DNA from: Ascidiaceihabitans sp.
GTDB lineage: Bacteria > Pseudomonadota > Alphaproteobacteria > Rhodobacterales > Rhodobacteraceae
Assembly: GCA_028825475.1 (NCBI GenBank)
Contig: JAPKAB010000001.1
Span: 62,001 to 126,000, forward strand
DNA: 64,000 nucleotides
Direction: 5' to 3'
The notes below the pieces were generated by a model. That model was given only the letters and a program-made list of their open reading frames with translations. It was not told where the DNA came from and did not search any database. Numbering within the stretch: the first letter of the stretch is position 1; each line of letters starts with the position of its first letter. This document shows positions 44,287 to 51,543 of the stretch, piece by piece. The position numbers were made by a program, and so were the translations under genes.

Positions 44287-45291
44287 TTAAGGAGAGGACG
44301 CCGCCAAATTGATAGCTTGCACACGCTTGTCATGGCCAAACTCAATCACCACATAGGGTCCGAAACCACCATCTTCACCATCCGTGCAAACCCGTGCCCC
44401 AAATGTGCGGGCTGTAGCGACATCCCCATTTGGAACGCGTCCCAAAATGGCGATTACCTCACCGCGTGTTGACCCGACCTTTATGCCAGATGGCATTTCC
44501 CAAAACGGCGTCGTGGCAAACATTTCGATAATCTTACTTTGGAATGTATTCATTCTAAGACCGTCATACATGAAGCGTTCAAATTCAGGGCCGCGTCCTG
44601 GGATTGGTTGCCCCACCACTGGGGGGACAAGTTTACCAAGCTGCCCAACCTGATAACCCAAATGTATTCCGAACAGCTTATGTTCCTTGAGCGGCAGACA
44701 ATCCTCAAATCCGTTTAGTTCGGTGCCCATTTTCAAGATAGGACCGCGCGCAGGTTCAGCCATTGGGTGATTTGGGCTGGGCCTCCACGTCGCTGTGTAA
44801 TCGTCCCACTCAAGACCCAACGCCACTTTGGCGTCATATATCCCGCCACCAAAACCGTAAGTCACGGTATCTGGAACACATTCTATCCTTGCGAGGTGTT
44901 CCCCGTTCTTTGCAACGTCGATCCCCCCAAAACGCCTGATTGGAAGTAACATCTCTTCCTCAGAAAACGGTCGGTCAAACCCACCGAAAACGTCATAGCT
45001 GTAATCGCCGTTATAAAACGTAACGTTTTCGTAGATCGTCTTTCCTAAACCTGACCAAGGCACAAAATCCACGTCCCTGATGGTTTCCGATAGAAACAGA
45101 TCAGCAGCGCCCGCTTTTGGCCCATAGCGATAAGTCGCGATCTCATCATCAAAGCACACAAAGACTTCTTTGTCTTTGCCCTCAATCTGGCATGACGTGA
45201 ATGCGTCTTGCCCCTGAGGACACCCTGCCTGCGCATGGCCAGCGCAAAGAACACCAAAGCATATCAGGCCGGCCGTAAAATAATGCCTCAA
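44287..45291 (-). CDS. Exported protein of unknown function with a BamE-like C-terminal motif
   Basis: A protein of about 334 residues with a signal peptide (RHYFTAGLICFGVLCAGHAQA). The mature part has several cysteines (GCPQGQDAF, TSCQIEG, IECVPDT, EDCLPL) and ends with IKVGSTRGEVIAILGRVPNG, which recalls the BamE/SmpA helix-strand motif but is not proof of that family. The start is unclear: TTG 45291 fits the signal peptide, while TTG 45333 gives an extra 14 residues. Function unknown. The gene sits inside the segment flanked by the Hsp70 copies. Confidence 0.65.
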   Translation of the reverse strand: MRHYFTAGLICFGVLCAGHAQAGCPQGQDAFTSCQIEGKDKEVFVCFDDEIATYRYGPKAGAADLFLSETIRDVDFVPWSGLGKTIYENVTFYNGDYSYDVFGGFDRPFSEEEMLLPIRRFGGIDVAKNGEHLARIECVPDTVTYGFGGGIYDAKVALGLEWDDYTATWRPSPNHPMAEPARGPILKMGTELNGFEDCLPLKEHKLFGIHLGYQVGQLGKLVPPVVGQPIPGRGPEFERFMYDGLRMNTFQSKIIEMFATTPFWEMPSGIKVGSTRGEVIAILGRVPNGDVATARTFGARVCTDGEDGGFGPYVVIEFGHDKRVQAINLAASSP

Positions 45292-45420
45292 TTGTCCATT
45301 CCCACGGTCCGCCCATTTTGAGTGTTCAAACAACGATGAACGGGTTTGGGCTCAAAGTCTACTAAGGCCATCATGCTGTCTGCTTGTGCCATCGCGTTGT
45401 TGCACGCTAGGGTATCATCT

Positions 45421-45735
45421 ATGAACAACACCCCCGATTTGAAACCATCAACGTTGCCCGCCAGTGCATTGGGTTTTCTCATATTTTTCATTTTAAGTTG
45501 GGTGATCAGGCTGACGGTGATGCCCTACGGCATATTTGTTTGGCTACAGTTTGCAGTGATCATCATTTGGTTGGCAAAACTGTTGTTTGATCTGGCGCGT
45601 TGGTTGCGCGCGGACAAAGAAGCACGGCCACGGATGAAGTTCCCGAAAAAGACCGCTTTGGCCTTGTTATGCGTTGTTTTGCTGGTCGGTTACATGGTCT
45701 ATCTAATCATGCGCGACATTCAGGAATTTCTGTAA
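45421..45735 (+). CDS. Small membrane protein of unknown function
   Basis: A 104-residue protein with three hydrophobic segments: LGFLIFFILSWVIRLTVM, FVWLQFAVIIIWLAKLLFDL and ALALLCVVLLVGYMVYLIM; the loop after the second is basic (RWLRADKEARPRMKFPKK). AGGG stands about eight bases before ATG 45421; the frame itself runs from 45346. Function unknown. It is divergent from the exported-protein gene and ends 63 bp from the haemoglobin gene. Confidence 0.6.
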   Translation: MNNTPDLKPSTLPASALGFLIFFILSWVIRLTVMPYGIFVWLQFAVIIIWLAKLLFDLARWLRADKEARPRMKFPKKTALALLCVVLLVGYMVYLIMRDIQEFL

Positions 45736-45798
45736 CCCGCTACGGTTTCCGACAACATGATGCGCGCTACAAGCTTGGCTATAAACCAACAAACACAC

Positions 45799-46197
45799 TC
45801 AAAGCTTCGGCACCCCACCACTGCCGCATGCAGGCTCCAAACCAAACCGCAACCCACGTCCAATCCGGTGCGCAAGGACAGACCACGCCCCAGCCAAATC
45901 AGCAGGCAGCTCCTGCTTCAACGCGGCATCAAACATCGCCAGCCAAACCGCGAAATGCTCGGCCTTCACGTTCCCCGCCGCACGGTGCACCGCCATCGGA
46001 TTGCCGTCATACCCACGATGCGACAAAAGCGCATTAGACCAAAACCGCACGATCTTTTCCTCATGCGATGGCCAATCCGTGACATGCGCGCCAAAAACCG
46101 GCCCCAACTGGGAATGCCCCCGAACACCCGCATAAAACACCGCAACAACGCGGGCAATCTGCGCCTGCGTCACCAAAAGACGCGGGACGCCTGTCAC
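45799..46197 (-). CDS. Group III truncated haemoglobin
   Basis: A 132-residue 2/2 globin of group III, haem-binding, associated with nitric oxide or oxygen sensing and detoxification. The family blocks VFYAGVRGHSQLGPVFGAHV, WPSHEEKIVRFWSNALL, YDGNPMAVHRAAGNVKAEHF (proximal His region) and VWLAMFDAALKQELP are plain. Starts GTG 46197 (GTGTGA overlap with the upstream small gene) or GTG 46212 are both possible; I give the former. It is in an operon with the small membrane gene, divergent from an NsrR-like regulator, which suggests an NO response. Confidence 0.87.
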   Translation of the reverse strand: MTGVPRLLVTQAQIARVVAVFYAGVRGHSQLGPVFGAHVTDWPSHEEKIVRFWSNALLSHRGYDGNPMAVHRAAGNVKAEHFAVWLAMFDAALKQELPADLAGAWSVLAHRIGRGLRFGLEPACGSGGVPKL

Positions 46198-46349
46198 ACC
46201 GCGATCAGCCACACAAACGCAAGGCTCACGAACAAATAGACCAGCGTGTTGATCATCCAGCGCACCAGACTGCCCTCACCCTCAGGATCGATCCCGAAAT
46301 GCATGCAGACTTTTGTACCCGGCCATAAGATTGCTTGAGCGATTGACAT
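46194..46349 (-). CDS. Small membrane protein upstream of truncated haemoglobin
   Basis: A 51-residue protein with one clear membrane helix at the end (WMINTLVYLFVSLAFVWLIAV) and a preceding amphipathic part AQAILWPGTKVCMHFGIDPE. AGGA stands about nine bases before ATG 46349. Its stop overlaps the globin start. I recall similar short proteins in roseobacter NO clusters but know no function. It is the first gene of the divergent NsrR-controlled operon. Confidence 0.6.
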   Translation of the reverse strand: MSIAQAILWPGTKVCMHFGIDPEGEGSLVRWMINTLVYLFVSLAFVWLIAV

Positions 46350-46374
46350 AACAATTTCCTTAATCCGTATTTTC

Positions 46375-46408
46375 AATGCGCATTAACTAACCCTTTTAAA
46401 TGCGCATT
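46375..46408. promoter_or_regulatory. Twin AATGCGCATT palindromes, candidate NsrR operator
   Basis: The 10-bp palindrome AATGCGCATT occurs at 46375-46384 and again at 46399-46408, 24 bp start to start, in the shared promoter between the globin operon and the regulator. Enteric NsrR sites are built on similar ATGCATTT half-sites. The distance of about two helical turns would place two dimers on the same face. The assignment is by proximity and resemblance. Confidence 0.55.
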
Positions 46409-46428
46409 GCAAATGCTAATTAAGAAAC

Positions 46429-46857
46429 ATGCAATTAGACAAGTTCACTGATTACGCCCTACGGATCCTTATGACGCTGGCCGTCCATGCGCCCAATCGC
46501 GTGCCGACCTCCCAGATCGCGACAACCTTCGGGTTGTCCGAAAACCACCTGTCCAAAGTGGCGACACAGCTGGTCAGCGAGGGGTTCGCCAAATCAGTGC
46601 GTGGACGCAACGGCGGGCTGAGCATTGCGCGGCCCGCTGATCAAATCAGCGTGGGACATGTCGTGCGATCCATGAAACGCGGCGATCCCGTGGCGGAATG
46701 TTTCGGAAGCAACAAGTCCTGCCTGATCCTACCCGTCTGCGGCCTGCGCGGCCCATTGGCTCAGGCGCAAGAGGCCTTTTTCGCCCACCTCGACGGCGTC
46801 ACATTGGAAGACGTGACGCGGCAACGCAGCGCCTTGGCGGAATTGCTGGTGGTTTAG
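46429..46857 (+). CDS. nsrR: Rrf2-family regulator, NsrR-like
   Basis: A 142-residue winged-helix repressor whose Fe-S cluster senses nitric oxide in characterised NsrR proteins. The N-terminal HTH is QLDKFTDYALRILMTLAVHA and TSQIATTFGLSENHLSKV, with the wing GRNGGLSIARPA. Three cysteines C91, C98 and C104 (AECFGSNKSCLILPVCGLRG) match the NsrR cluster region. Other Rrf2 members (IscR, RirA) have different Cys spacing, so NsrR is the best fit. It is divergent from the globin operon and probably controls both through the palindromes before its start. Confidence 0.85.
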   Translation: MQLDKFTDYALRILMTLAVHAPNRVPTSQIATTFGLSENHLSKVATQLVSEGFAKSVRGRNGGLSIARPADQISVGHVVRSMKRGDPVAECFGSNKSCLILPVCGLRGPLAQAQEAFFAHLDGVTLEDVTRQRSALAELLVV

Positions 46858-46963
46858 GTTGTTTTGAACAGCCCGAGAGCAAGATCTATGTCAGGTGGGC
46901 GAACTTTGCTGCCGTTTAAGGCGCGAGAATCAATGACTGCTTTGTACTTCATCGTTGCTGAAG

Positions 46964-47347
46964 TCAAACATACTTAGCTTTGCTTACACGTTGAATGAAT
47001 TCCGGCCACTCTCCCAACCAAGTTACACTTCCCTTTGGATCGATAGGGTCACAGGAGAAAAAGTGTCGTTTATTTTTATCGTTGCTAAAGCCAAAATACG
47101 TGCCGCCGCCATCGCCACCAAATATCTTCCAAGTTGCGGGATACAATTCGGCTCTGAGAGACTCATACTCTGCGATTTCTTGAGCAGACCAAAGGAAAAT
47201 GAAAGATTCTCCAACTTCCCCTCCGCAAGATTCATACCTCTCATAAAATATGTTTAGTTCAAATGAGCTCCCACACTCTGGCCACAAAGTTGCAGCCATT
47301 AAGGATGGCTCTCTGTTAACTTTATTGGGGAGCATATCGAACGTCAT
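46964..47347 (-). CDS. SUKH/SMI1-KNR4-like protein (possible orphan immunity protein)
   Basis: A 127-residue soluble protein. The C-terminal half (YPATWKIFGGDGGGTYFGFS, then SCDPIDPKGSVTWLGEWPEF) has the pattern of SUKH-domain proteins: a Gly/Asp-rich strand pair GGDGGGTYFGF and a closing helix with WPEFIQRV. The N-terminal half (SAQEIAEYESLRAEL) is helical. SUKH proteins are widespread immunity proteins in toxin systems. GAGG stands 11 bases before ATG 47347. No toxin or polymorphic-toxin gene is adjacent. The fold call is from pattern, not from a search. Confidence 0.55.
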   Translation of the reverse strand: MTFDMLPNKVNREPSLMAATLWPECGSSFELNIFYERYESCGGEVGESFIFLWSAQEIAEYESLRAELYPATWKIFGGDGGGTYFGFSNDKNKRHFFSCDPIDPKGSVTWLGEWPEFIQRVSKAKYV

Positions 47348-47510
47348 CTTCGGACAGCCTCTTTGTTCTCGTCTATTGCGATGTATTCACGTTTAGCATG
47401 CTAACTGGGCAGACAGTCAGTTGGAACAGTTGCTTACAGGAACGCAGCCGTTCGGCACAGACACAGCATCGGTTAGATCGAGCTCAAACCGGACTTTTCG
47501 TTTAGCCACA

Positions 47511-47666
47511 TCACCCCCGCCCAGACGCAATCGCCAACCCGTCCGTCACCGCTGTGAACACCTCCGTAAACGAGTGCTCCGCTTCGGGAAACTGCGTCTT
47601 CATCGTGTCAGACACAAGCGTCAGCAAACTCGACCCACCCACGTAGATCACGCGCTGCACGTCGCC
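47511..47666 (-). repeat. Direct-repeat partner of the Hsp70 remnant
   Basis: This last segment of the Hsp70-like gene, with its stop codon, matches 44114-44269 at about 88% by my alignment, with the reading frame conserved in both. The repeats enclose about 3.2 kb holding the exported-protein gene, the NsrR/globin unit and the SUKH-like gene. Confidence 0.85.
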
Positions 47667-48761
47667 CGCGTCCAATCCTGCCAAGCGCAGGGTTTCCACC
47701 GCGCCGCCGTGCAGCGCCTTGGAGTATTCATCCAAAATCACGCCCAAATCATCCGTGCCCAAATGGGCGGACAATCCGCGCTCGATCAGGCCCAGTGAAA
47801 TCACCGCATCCGTATCGCCAGAGTTGGCGGCGATCTTGCCCTGCTCCACGGCAAAGGACAGCTCGTGCCCCAACTCGTCTTCCAGCACCGATGCCATGCG
47901 CCCCAGCTTGTCCGGTTCATGCGCAAGCGTCAGCATTTCCTCAACCAAACGGCGGTTCTGTGCCGTGTATAGGAACGGGATTTTTTCCCATGTGGCCATG
48001 TCGTTGAAAATCGAATGGGGAATGGGCGATGATCCCTCACCGATCCATTTGCGCAATGTGCCGCCCTTGCCCAGCAGTGGCATGACGCGATCAATATTGA
48101 TGGCGCGGTCAAAGTCCGTCCCGCCCACGCGCACACCGTGGTTGGCCAAAATATCAACGCCGTTTTCACCAGAGCGAAACAGCGAAAAGTCAGATGTACC
48201 GCCACCGATATCAACGATCAGGCCCACTTCGCCTGATTGTTCCAACGCACCGCTGGCAATCGCCGCCGCCTCAGGTTCGTCCATGAACGACACCTCTTTG
48301 AATCCCGCCGCGATGTAGCAGGCGCGCAGGTCATCTTCGGCCTGCTGTTCGCGTGGATCGCCCGCGCCGTGAAACACAACGGGGCGTCCTGAAATGACGT
48401 TGTCAAATGTCAGGCCCGTGTCGGCTTCTGCCCGCACCTTAACCTCGCGCAGGAACCCCGCGATGATATCAACAAAGGTCACGCGCTTGTTCAGCACTTG
48501 GCGTTTCTCATGCATCAGGGTGGTGCCCAAAACGCGTTTGAGCGCGCGCATGAAACGCCCGTCCAAACCGTCAAGAAGCGCTTGGTTCGCGGGTTCCCCG
48601 ATCAGCGTTTTGCGGTTGTCGAAATCGAAAAAGAATGTGGTGGGCATCGTGGTTTGATCCCCTGCCAGTTTGACCAGCTTGGGTTTACCATCCACCGCGT
48701 ATCCTGCCGCCGTGTTGGAGGTGCCAAAATCAATGCCCAATGTGTGGGTTTGAGTGGTCAT
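47511..48761 (-). CDS. Hsp70-family protein, YegD-like
   Basis: A 416-residue actin-fold ATPase without the canonical substrate-binding domain of DnaK. Visible: phosphate-1 loop TLGIDFGTSNTAAGYA, VDIGGGTSDFSLFR (phosphate-2), the PEAAA connector DEPEAAAIASGAL and the adenosine motif RVIYVGGSSLLTLVSD. YegD-type proteins are of this size and their role is unclear. It is on the minus strand, divergent from rlmJ across 352 bp. The 3' 156 bp are repeated as a remnant at 44.1 kb. Confidence 0.85.
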   Translation of the reverse strand: MTTQTHTLGIDFGTSNTAAGYAVDGKPKLVKLAGDQTTMPTTFFFDFDNRKTLIGEPANQALLDGLDGRFMRALKRVLGTTLMHEKRQVLNKRVTFVDIIAGFLREVKVRAEADTGLTFDNVISGRPVVFHGAGDPREQQAEDDLRACYIAAGFKEVSFMDEPEAAAIASGALEQSGEVGLIVDIGGGTSDFSLFRSGENGVDILANHGVRVGGTDFDRAINIDRVMPLLGKGGTLRKWIGEGSSPIPHSIFNDMATWEKIPFLYTAQNRRLVEEMLTLAHEPDKLGRMASVLEDELGHELSFAVEQGKIAANSGDTDAVISLGLIERGLSAHLGTDDLGVILDEYSKALHGGAVETLRLAGLDAGDVQRVIYVGGSSLLTLVSDTMKTQFPEAEHSFTEVFTAVTDGLAIASGRG

Positions 48762-48936
48762 GATGCAGTCCCCGAATTGATCAAACGAATGGGGTCTCTA
48801 GGGTCACCAGCTGGGGTCGTCAATCGCGAAGTGCCCCTATCCGTTCCGTGCATTTCCTAACCAAAGGTTATTGCCCGTTTTCAAACCTTAACACGTGGCG
48901 GTGTTTAACAATTGTTTAAGTGGGGTTGCGGCGCTG

Positions 48937-49021
48937 AACTGTACAGATTGCCCTGTGATCTGTGCAGTTAAGTGAAATCCCGTTGATCTGGGCGCAATTT
49001 GGTGCGCTCAAACTGTACAGA
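48937..49021. promoter_or_regulatory. AACTGTACAG repeats in the Hsp70/rlmJ divergent promoter
   Basis: AACTGTACAGAT (48937-48948) and ATCTGTGCAGTT (48958-48969) form a near-perfect 12-bp inverted repeat, and AACTGTACAGA recurs at 49011-49021. The core CTGTACAG is itself palindromic. No regulator is encoded beside it, so the binding protein is unknown. The spacer around it has no other gene or RNA that I can see. Confidence 0.5.
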
Positions 49022-49113
49022 ACACACCCCATTCTGCACATTGCGCCCCCGCAATCGCGGCGAACGCCCCGTTTACCGTTGCGCCCCGCCCTCACTTGGC
49101 CCCATAACCCCCT

Positions 49114-49887
49114 ATGCTTAGTTATCAACACATATATCACGCGGGCAACCTCGCCGACGTTCACAAACATGCTCTTTTATCCAGCATGTTGAAGTACTTA
49201 ACGGCCAAGGACAAACCCTTCACCTACTTTGAAACCCACGCTGGTCGAGCTGTCTATGATCTGGACGCCGATGAGGCCCTCAAAACAGGTGAAGCCGCCA
49301 AAGGCGTCGGCCTTTTGCGCGACAAATTTAAGGGCACGGCTTATGGCGATGTGTTGGCGCAAACCACTGAAACCCATGGTAAAACCGCTTATCCGGGTTC
49401 CCCGCTGATCGCCGCCACACTGTTGCGCGAGACAGACAAAATTCACCTATGCGAATTGCATCCGGGCGAACACGCAGCGCTCGATTACGCCATGTCGCCC
49501 TACCCCGTCAGTTGCCACAACCGCGACGGCTTCGCCACCGCCCACAGCCTCCTCCCCCCGACCCCGCGTCGCGGCATGATGTTGATCGATCCGAGCTATG
49601 AAATTAAGACCGATTACGATCTGATCCCCGGCCACATCCGACGTTATGCGCGGTCTTGGAACGTGGGCATTATTGCCCTTTGGTATCCGATTTTGATGGA
49701 CGGATCACACACCACTATGTTGAGAATGCTGGAAGAGGTTCACCCAGACGCAATGCGCCATGAAGTTCGATTTACCCCAGCAAAACAAGGGCATGGCATG
49801 ATTGGGTCCGGTATGTTTATTATCAATGCACCATACGGCACAGACACCACAGCCAAACACCTCACAAAGGTTTTCGCACCACTTTAA
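49114..49887 (+). CDS. rlmJ: 23S rRNA (adenine-2030-N6)-methyltransferase RlmJ
   Basis: SAM-dependent methyltransferase modifying A2030 of 23S rRNA. The 257-residue protein opens LSYQHIYHAGNLADVHKHAL, the RlmJ start, shows YFETHAGRAVYDLDADEA (SAM region) and TAYPGSPLIAA. The catalytic loop reads IDPSYEIKTDYD, where E. coli RlmJ has DPPYE; the Ser in place of the second Pro is unusual but keeps Asp and Tyr. The product length fits. It is divergent from the Hsp70-like gene and followed by DUF1330 after 14 bp. Confidence 0.9.
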   Translation: MLSYQHIYHAGNLADVHKHALLSSMLKYLTAKDKPFTYFETHAGRAVYDLDADEALKTGEAAKGVGLLRDKFKGTAYGDVLAQTTETHGKTAYPGSPLIAATLLRETDKIHLCELHPGEHAALDYAMSPYPVSCHNRDGFATAHSLLPPTPRRGMMLIDPSYEIKTDYDLIPGHIRRYARSWNVGIIALWYPILMDGSHTTMLRMLEEVHPDAMRHEVRFTPAKQGHGMIGSGMFIINAPYGTDTTAKHLTKVFAPL

Positions 49888-49901
49888 CCAAAGGAACTCA
49901 G

Positions 49902-50198
49902 ATGACTGCCAAAGGATTTTGGATCGCCCACGCAACCGTACATGACCCTGAAACCTATGACATTTATCGCCAAGCCAACGCCGCGCCTTTGGCCAAATTT
50001 GGTGGCAAATTCCTAGTTCGAGGTGGCGAGCAGAAAAATCCTGAAGGCGCATGGAGCCCACGCACCGTGGTCATCGAGTTCCCATGCTACGCAGATGCGT
50101 TGGCCTGTTACGAAAGCGAAGAATATCAAGCGGCTAAGGCCATTCGCGCACCCATTTCTGAGGCGAATATGGTGATTGTTGAAGGCTATTTGGGCTAG
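49902..50198 (+). CDS. DUF1330 dabb-fold protein
   Basis: A 98-residue protein of the DUF1330 family (dimeric alpha/beta barrel): GFWIAHATVHDPETYDIYRQ, KFLVRGGEQKN, VVIEFPCYADALACYESEEY and EANMVIVEGYL. Function of the family is unknown; some members sit near small-molecule enzymes. AAGGA stands six bases before the ATG. It is 14 bp after rlmJ and 40 bp before the TerB gene, all on the plus strand. Confidence 0.88.
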   Translation: MTAKGFWIAHATVHDPETYDIYRQANAAPLAKFGGKFLVRGGEQKNPEGAWSPRTVVIEFPCYADALACYESEEYQAAKAIRAPISEANMVIVEGYLG

Positions 50199-50238
50199 GC
50201 CCATTGGCGTAGCGTCTGACAAACGCTATATCAATATT

Positions 50239-50673
50239 ATGTTTGCAGATTTCCTTAAGCGTTTGACCGCTCCCGCCCCAACCAAATTGCCTGACCACGA
50301 TGCAAGGCTAGCCTTGACAGCGTTACTTGTGCGCGTTGCGCGCACTGACGGTCAATATGACGCCGAAGAAATGGCGCGCATTGATGCAATCACCGCAGCG
50401 CGTTACGGGCTTGATCACGCCTATAGCAAGGCACTGCGCAATGACGCCGAACAGTTAGAAACCGAAGCTCCAGATACGGTGCGTTTCACCCGTGCGATCA
50501 AAGAAGCCGTTGATTATGAAGATCGCGTCGGCGTGATTGAAGCCTTGTGGCAAGTCGCCCTTGCAGATGGTGAACGCAGCCAAGAAGAAGACACAGTTTT
50601 ACGTTTGGTTGCTAACCTTTTGGGAGTATCAGACCGCGACAGCGCATTAGCGCGTCAACGGGTAACACCTTGA
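50239..50673 (+). CDS. TerB-family (tellurite-resistance-like) helical protein
   Basis: A 144-residue all-helical protein of the TerB/DjlA-N group: LPDHDARLALTALLVRVART, DGQYDAEEMARIDAI, DYEDRVGVIEALWQVALADG and SQEEDTVLRLVANLLGV. The two DGxxxxEE/DxxRxxEE segments are the metal-binding-type repeats of the family. ATG 50239 has no strong ribosome site; the frame runs from 50176. Its TGA overlaps the next gene's TTG start. Whether it has anything to do with tellurite is doubtful. Confidence 0.8.
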   Translation: MFADFLKRLTAPAPTKLPDHDARLALTALLVRVARTDGQYDAEEMARIDAITAARYGLDHAYSKALRNDAEQLETEAPDTVRFTRAIKEAVDYEDRVGVIEALWQVALADGERSQEEDTVLRLVANLLGVSDRDSALARQRVTP

Positions 50674-51419
50674 TCCAAAGCGGAATTGCATCCCTTGGGA
50701 TGTATGACTACCCCCACACCCGCGCCGCAAACACGTTACTTTGGTCCCTGATCCGCGAGCAGCTTGGCTATGGCCCTACCGAGCTGACCCACGACAGAGA
50801 CCCATGGGACATTTGGCAAAGCTCTGAGTTGGTATTCTCTCAAACCTGTGGATTGCCGTTTCGTGCAGGTCTGCATGACAAGGTTCAGCTGATCGGCACC
50901 CCGGACTATGGACTGGTTGGTTGCCCTGCGGGCCATTACAACAGCGTTATTGTTGTCTCGTCAGCCTCAACCATCGGGGATGTAAAATCACTCAAGGGCC
51001 AGAGCATGGCCTATAATGAGGGGCTATCCCAATCTGGATGGGCCGCACCCCAAGCGCATCTAAAGCAAGCCAATGTTTCATTCGAAACAGGCCCTTGCAC
51101 GGGCAGCCACAAAGCGTCGGCGCAAGCGGTGGCCACTGGTGGGGCAGATTTCGCAGCGATTGATGGGCTGACGTGGGAGATGTTGCGCGTCAATATTCCT
51201 GAGGTAACGGACAAGATTCGTGTGCTAGATAGAACCCTGCCAACGCCCGCTTTGCCCTACATCACATCCATGCCCCAAGACGCCGGTACAATCGCAAATG
51301 CAGTTGAAAGTGCAATCAAATCCTTACCCACAGCGGCACGCGAAACACTGCACCTCAAAGGGCTGGTTCGGCTTTCGCCAAGCGCGTATCTGGAAATGCC
51401 ATTGCCAACCGCACCGTAA
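50670..51419 (+). CDS. PhnD-like substrate-binding-fold protein without signal peptide
   Basis: A 249-residue protein of the phosphonate/phosphite-binding group (two-lobed periplasmic binding fold): IASLGMYDYPHTRAANTLLW, ELVFSQTCGLPFRAGLHDKV, HYNSVIVVSSASTIGDVKSL and AAIDGLTWEMLRVN. The start is TTG 50670 overlapping the TerB stop, or ATG 50700. There is no hydrophobic leader, so the protein is probably cytoplasmic, unusual for the fold. No permease or ATPase for phosphonate is adjacent. Ligand unknown. Confidence 0.75.
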   Translation: MIQSGIASLGMYDYPHTRAANTLLWSLIREQLGYGPTELTHDRDPWDIWQSSELVFSQTCGLPFRAGLHDKVQLIGTPDYGLVGCPAGHYNSVIVVSSASTIGDVKSLKGQSMAYNEGLSQSGWAAPQAHLKQANVSFETGPCTGSHKASAQAVATGGADFAAIDGLTWEMLRVNIPEVTDKIRVLDRTLPTPALPYITSMPQDAGTIANAVESAIKSLPTAARETLHLKGLVRLSPSAYLEMPLPTAP

Positions 51420-51543
51420 CTGTTTCCGCCGCGTCACCTCCGTTTTCAAAAGGTTTCCGTCTCTGCGTTGCGTTTGTAAGTTGCGAATCTTAGGATTTTA
51501 CCGCTTTATAAACTTCGTAAAAACAACAAGGTTACTCCAAACC

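Noticed and set aside
44114-47666. Transposon or integron flanking the 3.2-kb segment
   Set aside because: No transposase, integrase, terminal inverted repeats or short target duplications seen; only the Hsp70 fragment repeats.
47719-48318. 199-residue frame opposite the Hsp70-like gene
   Set aside because: Ser/Pro-rich shadow frame within a clear coding region.
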